The notes under the pieces: generated by a model
Databases searched by the model: none
The model's input: only the letters and a program-made list of their open reading frames with translations
What the model was told of the DNA's origin: nothing
Shown: positions 18,071 through 27,005 of the stretch, one piece after another
Layout: each line of letters opens with the position of its first letter
How positions within the stretch are numbered: the stretch's first letter is position 1
Made by a program: the position numbers and the translations under genes
Assembly (NCBI GenBank): GCA_965116785.1
Contig: OZ220731.1
Location: forward strand, 124,001-188,000
Source of the DNA: Bin87 sp965116785
GTDB lineage: Bacteria > Chloroflexota > Dehalococcoidia > Lucifugimonadales > UBA3495
Direction of reading: 5' to 3'
Length of the DNA stretch: 64,000 bases

Positions 18071-19089
18071 TATATCCTCCGACGGAACCCTTGTTGAGTT
18101 ACTGTCCCTTCTATAGTATATCGCATCAAGCCTGCATCATCGATGCGTTGTCTTCTCACTTTGTCGTCAAAGTCCTTGGTAGCGGCGGTTATCGAGACCC
18201 CAATGTCTAGTTCTATCCTTCGATAAGGCAAGTACTTGTCGAACGCTGATGCGTTAAATTCGAACACGTCGGTAGCGAGGGCGGAGTTGTGCAATTCTGC
18301 TGAAATGGCCCGAGTACTCGCGTCTGTCAACGCAAATGTTTGTGCCAATGATGCGATAGACACTGTCTGCCCGTCTTGATTCTGCATCAGGGTTGCGGCG
18401 GCTATTAGCTCTTGCTTGACAGCAGAATCTTTTGTTCGGACGACTGCGCTACCAATTGTTTCCGCAACGAGGCGGCTGTAAGCCATCGATGTAGTCCGAA
18501 GCTCGCACGTCAAAAAATCGTCAATCCAATACGATGCGCCCCGCCTCGTGTCGTTAGTTTGTTTGTCGACCGCTCGACAATCTTGAAACTGAGAGTTGGG
18601 CCCGTCTGCACAAAACAGCGCGCTCTTGTAGGCTTTTACGTTTTTCATGAATATGTTGTCGTCAAATTCTACGAACAGGCCTCCACGAGCAGTATCGACG
18701 ACGATCCCTCCCGTAGCAGGAAAACGGGAGATAACGAGGTTTACTAGACCGTTGACATCGGTGCCTAGCATCAAAAAGAGCAAACCCACCCCAGGTCTGT
18801 TGGTTGTCACTGACTGCAGATGACGAGCAATCACCAGACCGGCGTTGGTGGATGGATGACGAGCATAGGCATTGACCCAATTCTGAAACTGGTTGCTTTG
18901 CTGACCTTGGGCGTTGGGTTGAAAGACTAACTCAATATCGCATTCCGACGATGCACGCTTGAAAACTTCATCCAATTGGCTATAAATTTGCCCCGTTGTT
19001 GGGACCGTGGCCTGCTGGATAGAAGGAGGGTGCTGGACGTTCTTTCCTGGTGCTATCAGGAAGCTTTGAACGTGCGCTAACGTCGTCAT
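18070..19089 (-). CDS. Nucleoid-associated-protein (NdpA)-like partner of the RelA/SpoT gene
   Basis: 339 residues from ATG 19089. The middle resembles the 37-kDa nucleoid-associated/NdpA family: LVISRFPATGGIVVDTARGG, LFVEFDDNIFMKNVKAYKSA, then CRAVDKQTNDTRRGASYWI and a DFLTCELRTTSMAYSRLVAE stretch. No membrane segment or catalytic motif is seen. It is upstream of, and overlaps by one base, the RelA/SpoT-like gene. The pair is isolated between unrelated genes on AT-richer DNA. Known toxSAS or CapRel systems pair or fuse such synthetases with neutralising or sensing domains, so this protein may sense, anchor or neutralise the synthetase. The NdpA match is by pattern only and moderately sure. 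Confidence 0.55.
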   Translation of the reverse strand: MTTLAHVQSFLIAPGKNVQHPPSIQQATVPTTGQIYSQLDEVFKRASSECDIELVFQPNAQGQQSNQFQNWVNAYARHPSTNAGLVIARHLQSVTTNRPGVGLLFLMLGTDVNGLVNLVISRFPATGGIVVDTARGGLFVEFDDNIFMKNVKAYKSALFCADGPNSQFQDCRAVDKQTNDTRRGASYWIDDFLTCELRTTSMAYSRLVAETIGSAVVRTKDSAVKQELIAAATLMQNQDGQTVSIASLAQTFALTDASTRAISAELHNSALATDVFEFNASAFDKYLPYRRIELDIGVSITAATKDFDDKVRRQRIDDAGLMRYTIEGTVTQQGFRRRI

Positions 19090-19463
19090 CAGCTGAACCG
19101 CCAGGGTAGGGGGTAGTTTCTCGCTTATATTAGTCTAGCACGTCTGAGCGCGTTACGATTGTACCGGACCACAGTGTCAAACGGTTCATCCGGATACCTG
19201 AAATCACCGCCAATACACAGCATGTGCCATTCCATTTCGGACACTGCTTTGAGCACTGCAACTCACCATACGTTTGGCTGAGGGGGTTACGGCAGCCTTA
19301 CGCCCGATACGGCCATGGATGCGTCAATATTTGGCTCGGCCGAGTCGGGACCACCGACTGTTGGTCAATCGATGAAGTTCGCCGGTCCTGCTTTCAGTCG
19401 ACCCATTACTGACAAGCCGTTACAATACACGGTCGAACGACCACCCTTACGGCCCGTGTCTCG
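19090..19463. other. Intergenic region upstream of the AT-rich pair and the dehydrogenase
   Basis: About 370 bases with no convincing gene. The part next to 19089 is AT-rich and, on the minus strand, holds AGACTAATATAAGC about 45 bases before the NdpA-like start, a possible -10 region. It marks the right-hand boundary of the AT-rich island. Confidence 0.4.
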
Positions 19464-20477
19464 ATGATGACAGTTACCTCCACCCGCATCCTCATCACCG
19501 ACTTCGTCTGGCCCTCCACCGTGCCGGAGCGGGAGGCGCTGGTGGCCGGCCTGGGCGACGGCGTAGAGGTGGTGGAGGCGCCGGACGGGTCGGAGGCGAC
19601 GCTGGCTGCGCTGGCGGCCGACTGCGACGGCATCATGACCTGCTTTGCCCAGGTGACGCCGGCGGTGGTGCGGGCGGCGGAGCGTTGCCGCGTCATCAGC
19701 CGGTACGGGGTGGGCGTGGACAATATCGCCGTGGACGTGGCGACCGAGTTGGGCATCCCCGTCACCTACGTGCCCGACTACTGCGTCGACGAGGTCAGCG
19801 ACCACGTGATGGCGCTGCTGCTCGCCTGGAACCGGCAGGTGGGGTTCTATGACGGCGTGGCCAAAGCCGGACGGTGGGAGGGCACGCCGTCGCCGCACCC
19901 GCTGACTCGTCTGCGCGGCCAGACCATCGGCATCCTCGGCTTCGGACGCATCGGCCGCGCCGTCGCGGACAAGGCAGGAGCATTCGGGCTGGCGGTGATC
20001 ACATACGACCCCTACCTGCCGACTGACGCTGCCCTTCCCCATGGCGTGACGGCAGCGTCGCTGGACGACCTGCTGGCCGCCTCCGACTACGTTACAGTGC
20101 ACACGCCGCTGAACGATGAGACGCGCGGCCTGATCGGCGCGGCGGCGTTCGAGCGCATGAAACCGTCGGCGTACATCATCAACTGCGCCCGCGGCCCCAT
20201 CATCGATGAACCGGCGTTGGTCAACGCACTGCGGGATGGGCAGATCGCCGGCGCCGGCCTGGACGTGATGGAATCAGCGGCTCCGCCGTCGGACCATCCA
20301 CTGTTCGGGATGGACAACGTAACTGTCACGCCCCACGTCGCCTTCCTGTCGCAGCAGTCGGTGCTGGAACTGGAGGTACGCACGGCTCAGGCCACGGTTG
20401 ACGTGCTGCAGGGGCGTATGCCGGAGTTCCTGGTGAACCCGGCGGTACTGCCCCACTCGCGGGTTTCGCTGGCATAA
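19464..20477 (+). CDS. D-2-hydroxyacid dehydrogenase (CtBP/phosphoglycerate dehydrogenase-like)
   Basis: 337 residues, an NAD-dependent D-isomer-specific 2-hydroxyacid dehydrogenase. The substrate domain ends with SRYGVGVDNIAVDVATELGI. The Rossmann motif is GILGFGRIGRAVADKAGAFG. The catalytic Arg lies in IINCARGPIIDEPALVNAL, the Glu in GLDVMESAAPPSDHPLF and the His in VTVTPHVAFLS. The latter replaces the usual W/Y-S...E context, as in the C-terminal-binding-protein-like subgroup. The substrate is not predicted; adjacent serine genes are absent, so serA is not claimed. A second ATG directly follows the first (19467). Confidence 0.88.
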   Translation: MMTVTSTRILITDFVWPSTVPEREALVAGLGDGVEVVEAPDGSEATLAALAADCDGIMTCFAQVTPAVVRAAERCRVISRYGVGVDNIAVDVATELGIPVTYVPDYCVDEVSDHVMALLLAWNRQVGFYDGVAKAGRWEGTPSPHPLTRLRGQTIGILGFGRIGRAVADKAGAFGLAVITYDPYLPTDAALPHGVTAASLDDLLAASDYVTVHTPLNDETRGLIGAAAFERMKPSAYIINCARGPIIDEPALVNALRDGQIAGAGLDVMESAAPPSDHPLFGMDNVTVTPHVAFLSQQSVLELEVRTAQATVDVLQGRMPEFLVNPAVLPHSRVSLA

Positions 20478-20527
20478 TCGCTGACATCAATGCGCAGGCT
20501 GTGCAGGACTTTTGATTGGAGGACAAA

Positions 20528-21346
20528 ATGGCTGAAGCAGGTTTCACGATAAGTTACCTGGGCACCGGGGCGGGCGGCTGCATCATGCGCAACCACACGG
20601 CCATCGTGCTGGACTGTCCCACGGGGGAGCGGATCCTGTTGGACGCTGCCTCGGGCAACACGGTGCTCCGTCATGGGCACGAGCTGGGCATGTCGCCCGC
20701 TGAGTTTGACCACTGCCTGCTGAGCCACAGCCATGGGGACCACTGCGAGGGATTGCCGCACATTGAGATGCAGCGCAGCCGGCGAATTGAGGGAGAACAA
20801 CCCATGCAGGTCTACGGCTCCGAGCAGGCGATGGCCGACATCGGCACCCTGCTGGCACTGCCGACTCGCGGGCTGGACGTAGACTCCGAGGGAGCCCTCA
20901 GGCGTGACGGGCGGAGGTCCATCCGCTTCCGTTCCACCGAGCCGGGGGAGTGGGTGCAAGTGACTCCTGGCGTGCGGGCCCGGTCCACGCAGGTCAACCA
21001 TATCAGGGGAGCGCTGGCATGGCGGGTCGAGTCGGACGGACATGCCGTGGTGTTTTCCGGAGACACCCGTTGGTGTCCGGAGTTGGCGGAGTTGGCTCAA
21101 GGGGCGACCCTGCTGATCCACGAGGCCCTCTGCACCGAGGCGAAACGCGAAATGGCCGACGGCACCGCGCACTCCACGGCGGCGGAAGCGGCGCGCATCG
21201 CCCAGATGGCGGGCGTCAGCGGGTTGACCCTCACGCATATTCACAATGATTACCATGCCGATACCGAGCCCCTGATGGCGGAGGCGCGGTCCGTGTACGA
21301 CGGTCCGGTGGCGGTGGCTGAAGACTGCTGGCAGCAGCGCGTCTGA
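20528..21346 (+). CDS. MBL-fold metallohydrolase (RNase Z-like superfamily)
   Basis: 272 residues from ATG 20528, which has TTGGAGGA upstream; a TTG start 12 bases earlier lies inside that site. The metal motif is LLSHSHGDHCEGLPH (HxHxDH). Further ligands are VVFSGDTRW (Asp), LLIHEALC and LTLTHIHNDYH. The strand GTGAGGCIMRNHTAIVLDCP and the helix after HSTAAEAARIAQMAGV are typical of the beta-CASP-free, RNase Z/arylsulfatase-like group. The substrate is unknown. It follows the dehydrogenase by 50 bases on the same strand. Confidence 0.85.
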   Translation: MAEAGFTISYLGTGAGGCIMRNHTAIVLDCPTGERILLDAASGNTVLRHGHELGMSPAEFDHCLLSHSHGDHCEGLPHIEMQRSRRIEGEQPMQVYGSEQAMADIGTLLALPTRGLDVDSEGALRRDGRRSIRFRSTEPGEWVQVTPGVRARSTQVNHIRGALAWRVESDGHAVVFSGDTRWCPELAELAQGATLLIHEALCTEAKREMADGTAHSTAAEAARIAQMAGVSGLTLTHIHNDYHADTEPLMAEARSVYDGPVAVAEDCWQQRV

Positions 21347-21544
21347 CCCACCGTCGGCCGCTTGGTCCATCACCGGAACCCCACGGGCTTGCATTTCATC
21401 GCTAAACGTAATATACTGTATCTGTAAACACAATATGCAAATCGACTGAGTACCTGGTGTGACAACGTGCGAATGCAACCTGAACGACCTCGGTTTGGTC
21501 ACAATGGTGACGATGGGCCCGCCGGACAAGGCGACCCTGCGTTG

Positions 21545-21550
21545 TATAAT
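21545..21550 (+). promoter_or_regulatory. Putative -10 element for the YtxH-type gene
   Basis: A perfect TATAAT placed 34 bases before the ATG and 21 before the AGGAGG site of the next gene. The matching -35 region (about 21522-21527, CCGGAC) is poor. Confidence 0.4.
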
Positions 21551-21583
21551 TGGGTACGGACAGTCAATTTCAGGAGGTCTTAC

Positions 21584-21802
21584 ATGAACCGCACCCAACG
21601 TGATTTGATCCTGCTCGCCGCCGGCGTCGGCATCGGGGTTGGCCTCGGCATGCTGCTGGCGCCCCGCAGCGGGCAGGAAACTCGGCAGGCTTTGACTCGC
21701 GGCGCCAACCAGGCCGTCGAACGCGGCCGCGATTACTGGCAGCGCATCCGCAGCCGGATTGCCGCCGGCGACAGCGACGCGGAACTCGACTCCGAGGATT
21801 AA
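21584..21802 (+). CDS. YtxH-like small membrane protein
   Basis: 72 residues with one N-terminal membrane helix (DLILLAAGVGIGVGLGMLLA). This is immediately followed by the PRSGQETRQAL pattern that defines YtxH-domain proteins and then by a charged, probably helical tail. AGGAGG at 21572-21577 fixes the start at 21584. YtxH proteins are general envelope/stress proteins of unclear mechanism. It is followed by a strong terminator and then another small membrane protein gene. Confidence 0.8.
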   Translation: MNRTQRDLILLAAGVGIGVGLGMLLAPRSGQETRQALTRGANQAVERGRDYWQRIRSRIAAGDSDAELDSED

Positions 21803-21813
21803 CCCGAGCCGTC

Positions 21814-21856
21814 CGCCGGGGCGACGGTCCATCCGGCCGTCGTCCCGGCGCTTTTT
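21814..21856 (+). terminator. Rho-independent terminator after the YtxH-type gene
   Basis: A 14-bp stem CGCCGGGGCGACGG (21814-21827)/CCGTCGTCCCGGCG (21837-21850) with a single G-T wobble and a 9-base loop, followed by C and five Ts. Confidence 0.85.
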
Positions 21857-21883
21857 GTGCCACCACGCTAAGGACACCGGTTT

Positions 21884-22177
21884 ATGTCGCCTGACGTCGT
21901 GTCGATTATCCGAGATATTGCAATTATCGTTATGGCGGTCATGGTGGCCGTAGCGGCGTTGGCGCTGACTGTGGTCACGCTGAAGATTTACCCGAAAATC
22001 AGGCGAGCGGCGACCAATTTCGAGGCATCGTCTTGCCTCATGCTCGACACGGCGGCGAGAATCTCCGCCCTCGTAACCGCCGGCAGCGAAATCGGATCGT
22101 TCGTCTGGGACCTGGTCAGCCGTCTGCGCGGTCGCAACGACGAAAAGCCGGAAGACGGGAAGAACCCACCCAACTGA
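21884..22177 (+). CDS. Small single-pass membrane protein
   Basis: 97 residues with one N-terminal transmembrane helix (IIVMAVMVAVAALALTVVTL), an amphipathic middle region and a charged Arg/Lys/Glu-rich end (GRNDEKPEDGKNPPN). It resembles DUF948-type stress-envelope proteins that often accompany YtxH proteins, but the match is weak. The terminator upstream means it probably has its own promoter or depends on read-through. Start codon support is moderate. Confidence 0.6.
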   Translation: MSPDVVSIIRDIAIIVMAVMVAVAALALTVVTLKIYPKIRRAATNFEASSCLMLDTAARISALVTAGSEIGSFVWDLVSRLRGRNDEKPEDGKNPPN

Positions 22178-22270
22178 ACCGTCGGACCGCCATCCCGGTT
22201 CGGCGCTGCCACGTCTCTTTCGTGCCAGCCGATCGTGGTGGAGCGTAATCGCGTCTCAACAATATTCGTC

Positions 22271-22300
22271 TTGTAGACGTTCGGGAGGCTAAGTTATAAT
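22271..22300 (+). promoter_or_regulatory. Putative sigma-70-type promoter of prfA
   Basis: TTGTAG (22271-22276), an 18-base spacer and TATAAT (22295-22300), 32 bases upstream of the prfA ATG. Confidence 0.5.
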
Positions 22301-22332
22301 CTCGTACTAGTTCCTATAACGCGCGGTGTGTG

Positions 22333-23412
22333 ATGGCAGATATATTCGACAAGCTGCAGCCTATTGTGGATCGTTACCGGTCCATCGAAGCGGAAATGGC
22401 AATACCTGAAGTGGCTGCAGACTACGCCAGGCTCCGCGAGTTGAACCGCGAACGGTCCGGCCTTGAAGGGTTGGCGGGCATCGATACCGAGCACCGAAAG
22501 CTGTTCGAAGAGCAGGCAGACCTCAGGGCTTTGGTGAGCGAAGGCGGCGATCCCGAATTAGTCGAGATGGCCCAAATGGAGTTGGTCGAGGTCGAGCAGC
22601 GCATCTCCCAGTTGGCGCAGCAGTTGCGGATCGCCCTGCTCCCGAAAGACCCGAACGACGAACGGGACGTCATCGTGGAGATTCACGCCGCTGCCGGCGG
22701 TGAGGAGGCCTCGCTGTTCGCCGGCGACCTCTATCGCATGTACCAACGATTTTCGCAGGAACAGGGCTGGGCGGTCGAGATCCTCGACTCCAACCCGTCG
22801 GACCTGGGCGGTTTCAGCCGCATCGCTTTTTCCGTCGACGGGAACAACGCATTCAGCCAGCTCAAGTTCGAAGCCGGCGTTCACCGTGTCCAACGCGTCC
22901 CCGAAACGGAGACCCAGGGCCGCATCCACACGTCGACCGTGACCGTGGCGGTGCTGCCGCAGGCCGACGAGGTCGAAGTGGCCATCAAGGAAGACGACCT
23001 GCGCATCGATATCTTCCACGCCGGCGGCCACGGGGGGCAGAACGTCAACAAGGTGGCGACCGCCGTCCGGATCGTTCACGAGCCCAGTGGCGTGGTGGTG
23101 GTCTGCCAGGACGAGCGGTCGCAGTACAAGAACAAGTCCAAGGCCATGACCATATTGCGCAGCCGGTTGTACGCGGCGGAACAGGAGCGCCACCAGGCTG
23201 CCATCTCCAACAGCCGCAAGGCGCAAATCGGCAGCGGCGACCGCTCCGAAAAAATCCGCACCTACAACTACCCGCAGGACCGGATCACGGACCACCGCAT
23301 CGGGCTGTCGGTCCACGGCGTACAGCGCCTCATGGACGGGGGCTTGGGCGACATTATCGATCGCCTGATCGCCGCCGATCAGGAGCGGGCTCTGGCCAGC
23401 GTGTCCGCCTGA
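22333..23412 (+). CDS. prfA: Peptide chain release factor 1
   Basis: A class I release factor of 359 residues that reads UAG and UAA. The codon-recognition tripeptide is the PxT form (VQRVPETETQGRIHTS), which identifies RF1 rather than RF2. The GGQ motif that triggers peptidyl-tRNA hydrolysis is seen in IFHAGGHGGQNVNKV. The N-terminal helical domain and EIHAAAGGEEASLFAGDLYR are normal. The ATG at 22333 was used instead of the GTG one codon before. The next gene is prmC, which methylates the GGQ glutamine, a classical pair. Because RF1 is encoded here, UAG is a genuine stop, which supports treating the amber at 5659 as a lesion. Confidence 0.97.
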   Translation: MADIFDKLQPIVDRYRSIEAEMAIPEVAADYARLRELNRERSGLEGLAGIDTEHRKLFEEQADLRALVSEGGDPELVEMAQMELVEVEQRISQLAQQLRIALLPKDPNDERDVIVEIHAAAGGEEASLFAGDLYRMYQRFSQEQGWAVEILDSNPSDLGGFSRIAFSVDGNNAFSQLKFEAGVHRVQRVPETETQGRIHTSTVTVAVLPQADEVEVAIKEDDLRIDIFHAGGHGGQNVNKVATAVRIVHEPSGVVVVCQDERSQYKNKSKAMTILRSRLYAAEQERHQAAISNSRKAQIGSGDRSEKIRTYNYPQDRITDHRIGLSVHGVQRLMDGGLGDIIDRLIAADQERALASVSA

Positions 23413-23441
23413 TCCCAAAAGTTGCTACCGAAATCATTTAG

Positions 23442-23461
23442 GGGCGACCGCAGGGTCGCCC
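23442..23461 (+). other. Hairpin between prfA and prmC
   Basis: GGGCGACC-GCAG-GGTCGCCC, a perfect 8-bp stem with a 4-base loop followed by only TT. It could be a weak terminator, an attenuator or an mRNA-stability hairpin in the prfA-prmC transcript. Confidence 0.6.
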
Positions 23462-23477
23462 TTGCCGATTGAGCCAT

Positions 23478-24362
23478 ATGCCTAACCTTCGCACCGTCAT
23501 CCAGGAAACCCACCGCACCCTGGAGTCCGCCGGCATTCCGGACGCCCGCCTGGAGGCCGAGGTGATGGTGATGGACGTGATGCGGATGCTCCGCCAGGCC
23601 ATCTTTGCCGAGCAGGAAACCCAGGTATCGGCCCAACAGGAAGAGCAGTTGGCTGCCATCGTGACCCGTCGGCTCACCCGGGAGCCGCTGGCCTACATCC
23701 TGAACTACCGCGAGTTCTACGGCGTCAACCTGCTGGTTAATCAGGACGTGCTGATCCCGCGTCCCGAGACCGAGACCATGGTGGAACACGCGCTTTTCAT
23801 GGCCCTGATGGGCATGGAAAGCCGTGAACTGGTCATCGCCGACGTGGGCACCGGAACCGGCGCCATCGCCGTGAACCTGGCCATCCACCTGCCAGCGGCG
23901 CGCATCTACGCCAGCGACGCCTTCGACGCTACCCTGGACGTTGCCGCGTACAACGTGCGCATGCACAACGTCGCCGACCGAGTGACCCTGCTGAAGGGCG
24001 ACCTGCTCGAGTCGCTGCCCGAACCCGTGGACGTCGTCGTTGCCAACCTCCCCTATTTGCCCACGGATCGCATTCCCACCCTGCAACCGGAAATCCAGTG
24101 GGAGCCGGTGGCGGCGCTGGATGGCGGACCTGATGGCCTGGACCACATCCGACGCCTGTTGTCCCAAGCCTCGGCATCACATGGCGGAGCAGACGCCCGA
24201 CTGAAACCTCACGGCGTGATACTGCTGGAGATGGATCCCGAGCAGATTTCCGAAGCCCGGTCCCTGGCATCCGCTGCCTTTCCCGAAGCGGAAGTCACCG
24301 TTGAACCGGACCTGGCCGGTCTGGATCGGGTCCTTTCGGTCAGCCTGGCCGCCAATTGCTGA
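23478..24362 (+). CDS. prmC: Release factor glutamine methyltransferase
   Basis: 294 residues. It methylates the GGQ glutamine of release factors using S-adenosylmethionine. The N-terminal helical domain is followed by VLIPRPETETMVEHAL, the signature of the family, then the SAM-binding VIADVGTGTGAIAVNLA and the catalytic VVVANLPYLP. The canonical NPPY is NLPY here, a substitution I believe is common outside proteobacteria. ATG 23478 was chosen; a TTG at 23469 would add three residues. The gene directly follows prfA, matching its function. Confidence 0.93.
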   Translation: MPNLRTVIQETHRTLESAGIPDARLEAEVMVMDVMRMLRQAIFAEQETQVSAQQEEQLAAIVTRRLTREPLAYILNYREFYGVNLLVNQDVLIPRPETETMVEHALFMALMGMESRELVIADVGTGTGAIAVNLAIHLPAARIYASDAFDATLDVAAYNVRMHNVADRVTLLKGDLLESLPEPVDVVVANLPYLPTDRIPTLQPEIQWEPVAALDGGPDGLDHIRRLLSQASASHGGADARLKPHGVILLEMDPEQISEARSLASAAFPEAEVTVEPDLAGLDRVLSVSLAANC

Positions 24363-24429
24363 GGGCGGGCGTCAGGATCCAGCGGTGTTCGACGGTTCGT
24401 CAACATCCACGCGCCGATGGTGAGCGCCC

Positions 24430-25176
24430 ATGCGCGCCCTGATTGTCTCGGACATTCACTCCAACCTGCAGGCCTTTGACGCCGTCCTGGCCGATGCGGA
24501 AACCGCCGGTGGATACGACGTCGTGTGGTTCCTGGGAGATTTGGTGGGTTACGGGTCGGACCCGGGCGCGTGTATAGAACGACTGCGCAGGCTTCCTCAC
24601 GTCGCTATCGCCGGCAATCATGACCACGCCGTGACCGGAAGGTTAAATCCCGACCTGTTCAACGGCGCAGCGCGGGCCGCGGCACTGTGGACCGCCCTGC
24701 AGTTATCAGACGACGACATGGCGTTTCTGGCGGAGCTACCCGAGGTGCGACTGGAGGGAATTTTCACCCACGTGCATGGCAGTCTGCGCGACCCGGTCAT
24801 GGAATATCTGATCAGCGAGCCGGCGGCATTGGCGACGTTCGCCATGATGCAAACCCCCTTTTGCCTGGTCGGACACTCCCATTACCCTTTGGCGTGGTGC
24901 GAGGAGGATGGCAGGGCAACGGTCGAACTGCTCGACCCGACTACCCCGCTTCTGCTGGAGTCGGACCGCAGAATGATCGTGAACCCCGGCAGCGTGGGCC
25001 AACCCAGGGACGGCGACTGGCGCGCCTCCTACCTGCTCTACGAAAGCGAGCGGGGAGGCGATGGCGGCGTGCTGCTGCACCGACGCGTGGAATACGACCT
25101 GGCCGGAGCGCAGAATGGCATACTGGCGGCAGGTCTCCCGGAGTCGTTGGCAATTCGCCTGGCTAACGGCCACTAG
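24430..25176 (+). CDS. Metallophosphoesterase, YfcE/MJ0936-like
   Basis: 248 residues with the full calcineurin-like phosphoesterase motif set: LIVSDIHSNLQAF (DxH), WFLGDLVGYGSDPG (GDxVxYG), AIAGNHDHAV (GNHD), FTHVHG and CLVGHSHYPL (GHxH), followed by NPGSVGQPRDGD. The GDLVGYG/GSVGQPRD combination is that of the small cytosolic YfcE-type group that hydrolyses phosphodiesters. The physiological substrate is unknown. It lies downstream of prmC on the same strand. Confidence 0.88.
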   Translation: MRALIVSDIHSNLQAFDAVLADAETAGGYDVVWFLGDLVGYGSDPGACIERLRRLPHVAIAGNHDHAVTGRLNPDLFNGAARAAALWTALQLSDDDMAFLAELPEVRLEGIFTHVHGSLRDPVMEYLISEPAALATFAMMQTPFCLVGHSHYPLAWCEEDGRATVELLDPTTPLLLESDRRMIVNPGSVGQPRDGDWRASYLLYESERGGDGGVLLHRRVEYDLAGAQNGILAAGLPESLAIRLANGH

Positions 25177-25252
25177 CGAACTTGACGGTTTTCGGGCCGC
25201 GCTATTACACTTTTTTTGACACCAGCTCGCTTCAAGAGCAAGTCGAGGTACC

Positions 25253-26953
25253 ATCATCGCTATTCAACAGGTCAATGGCAACGCCGCATTCAGTGAAGAC
25301 GTAGCACTATTTATTGATTGGGAGAACTTCAAAATCAGTTTGGCGGTACGGGGCAGGACCCCCAACGTATCTGCACTGAAGGAAGAGGTCTCCAACCACG
25401 GCCGAGTTGTCGTCGGCAAAGCCTATGCCGACTGGGTATCCCGAGCGCCCGAACTCAAGGGGGCCAGCCAGTTTATCCACGACCCGCCGTCGCTGTACGC
25501 GGCAGGCATCGAGCCCGTCTACGTACCCACGCGACTGCCACTGCGCGGATCTTACCAGTCGGGTCGTACCGTCAGCGTGAAAAACAGCGTTGACGTGAAG
25601 ATGACCGCAGACTGTATCGACACGGCACATAACTTCCCCAACATAAACACTTTCGTCCTCGTATCTGGGGACTCCGATTTCATCCACGTTATCAACTCCC
25701 TGCGGGCGGTCGGCAAGCGCGTCCTGGTGGTTGGGGTCTCCTGGGCCACCTCTCGCCGAATGGCCGACCATGTGGATGGTCTGATTTTCTACGACGCGGA
25801 TGTCGACCCGATCGACGCTGAAGAGCCCGAAACCGCCTTCCAGCGCGCTCCCGCCCAGAGGGGACGCCCGCAACAGACCGCCGCCCTGGCTAACCCCGGA
25901 CGCCACCAGTTGCCTGAGGTCATTCGCGCCATCGAAGACGTCATCCGGACCGAACGCGCCGCAGGTCACACGCTTCTCCTCACCTCGCTCAAACAGCGGT
26001 TGGTGCGCCGCATCGCCGGTTTCGACGAGCGCAAGCTGGGCTTCTCGGGATTCAAGAAGTTGATGCTGCGTGTGGCCGAAGAGGGCAACATCAAGATACG
26101 CAGCGTCGATCTCGTGGACTGGATCCTCATGGCCGATGAACCGGATCCCGAACCGGTGGCCAGGGACGATGACGACGCGGAAGTGGAGACTGCAGACTCC
26201 TACGGGGAGGTGGACGACGGGCCCGATGGGACCGATGATGAGGTCGTCGAAGCGCAGGGCCGCTCGTATGAACTCGCGGACAGTGATGACGATGACGAGG
26301 AGGAGGACGACCGGCGAGACGACCGGATGACCGCGGCGTCGCAGACCCGGGAGCCGGATCGCCCCGCGCCAGCCCCTGCCGACCTCCGCCAGGCTCAGAT
26401 GGAGCGGTCCCTTGCCGAAGCCATCGCCGCCACCGACCTGCCGGAGTCCGGCGACCCCGAGGGCGACTCAGCCCGCATCGCCGACCTGGTGGCCATGAGC
26501 CACTACCTGGAAGAACGCGACGGCGCCGACGCGGTGATGTTCCAGGCGCTGTGCAACGAGATCAGCCAGGCCCTCATCGAGGGCATAGAAGCCGAGGACG
26601 CCACCATCCGCGAACATTGGGGAGACTCGCCCGACATGGTGGCGCGCAACCTGATAACGCGCTACGTGCGAACCCTGATGGCCTGCGGCCTGTTCCAGTA
26701 CCGCAACATCAACATAAGGGACCCGGAGACCAACCGCGCGCGGAGACGCCGGGTGTTCGGGCTGAACCGGGAACATCCGGTCGTCGGGTTCGCCCTGGCA
26801 GCGCGGCTCGGGCTGCCCTTAGAGCCTCCGGCCGACGAAGATCCGGCCCCCACCAACGACGCCATCGCCGCGCCGCCCGTGGACGATCACGGCTCCGCGG
26901 AGGCCGACCGCGCCGAGACGCCCGAAGAGGTGGAAATAGTCGCCATCGGCTGA
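25253..26953 (+). CDS. NYN-domain ribonuclease-like protein with OST-HTH domain
   Basis: About 566 residues. The N-terminal NYN/LabA-like PIN-type nuclease domain has DVALFIDWENF, KNSVDVKMTADCID and FVLVSGDSDFIHVINSLR, which hold the acidic residues. An OST-HTH/LOTUS RNA-binding domain follows (LPEVIRAIEDVIRTERAAG, then ERKLGFSGFKKLMLRVAEEG). Then come a very acidic linker (DSDDDDEEEDDRRDD) and an extra C-terminal domain. The first canonical start in frame (TTG 25340) would cut off FIDWENF and its Asp. Upstream to the stop at 25217 there is no ATG, GTG or TTG. An AUC or AUU start at 25253-25264 after GAGG is the best reading, hence the coordinates. It probably degrades or binds RNA. Confidence 0.78.
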   Translation: MIAIQQVNGNAAFSEDVALFIDWENFKISLAVRGRTPNVSALKEEVSNHGRVVVGKAYADWVSRAPELKGASQFIHDPPSLYAAGIEPVYVPTRLPLRGSYQSGRTVSVKNSVDVKMTADCIDTAHNFPNINTFVLVSGDSDFIHVINSLRAVGKRVLVVGVSWATSRRMADHVDGLIFYDADVDPIDAEEPETAFQRAPAQRGRPQQTAALANPGRHQLPEVIRAIEDVIRTERAAGHTLLLTSLKQRLVRRIAGFDERKLGFSGFKKLMLRVAEEGNIKIRSVDLVDWILMADEPDPEPVARDDDDAEVETADSYGEVDDGPDGTDDEVVEAQGRSYELADSDDDDEEEDDRRDDRMTAASQTREPDRPAPAPADLRQAQMERSLAEAIAATDLPESGDPEGDSARIADLVAMSHYLEERDGADAVMFQALCNEISQALIEGIEAEDATIREHWGDSPDMVARNLITRYVRTLMACGLFQYRNINIRDPETNRARRRRVFGLNREHPVVGFALAARLGLPLEPPADEDPAPTNDAIAAPPVDDHGSAEADRAETPEEVEIVAIG

Positions 26954-27005
26954 CGTTGCCCACCAGATCTGTAACCAGCGGGCTGCTCAGGCCAGGGCGG
27001 CCCGC

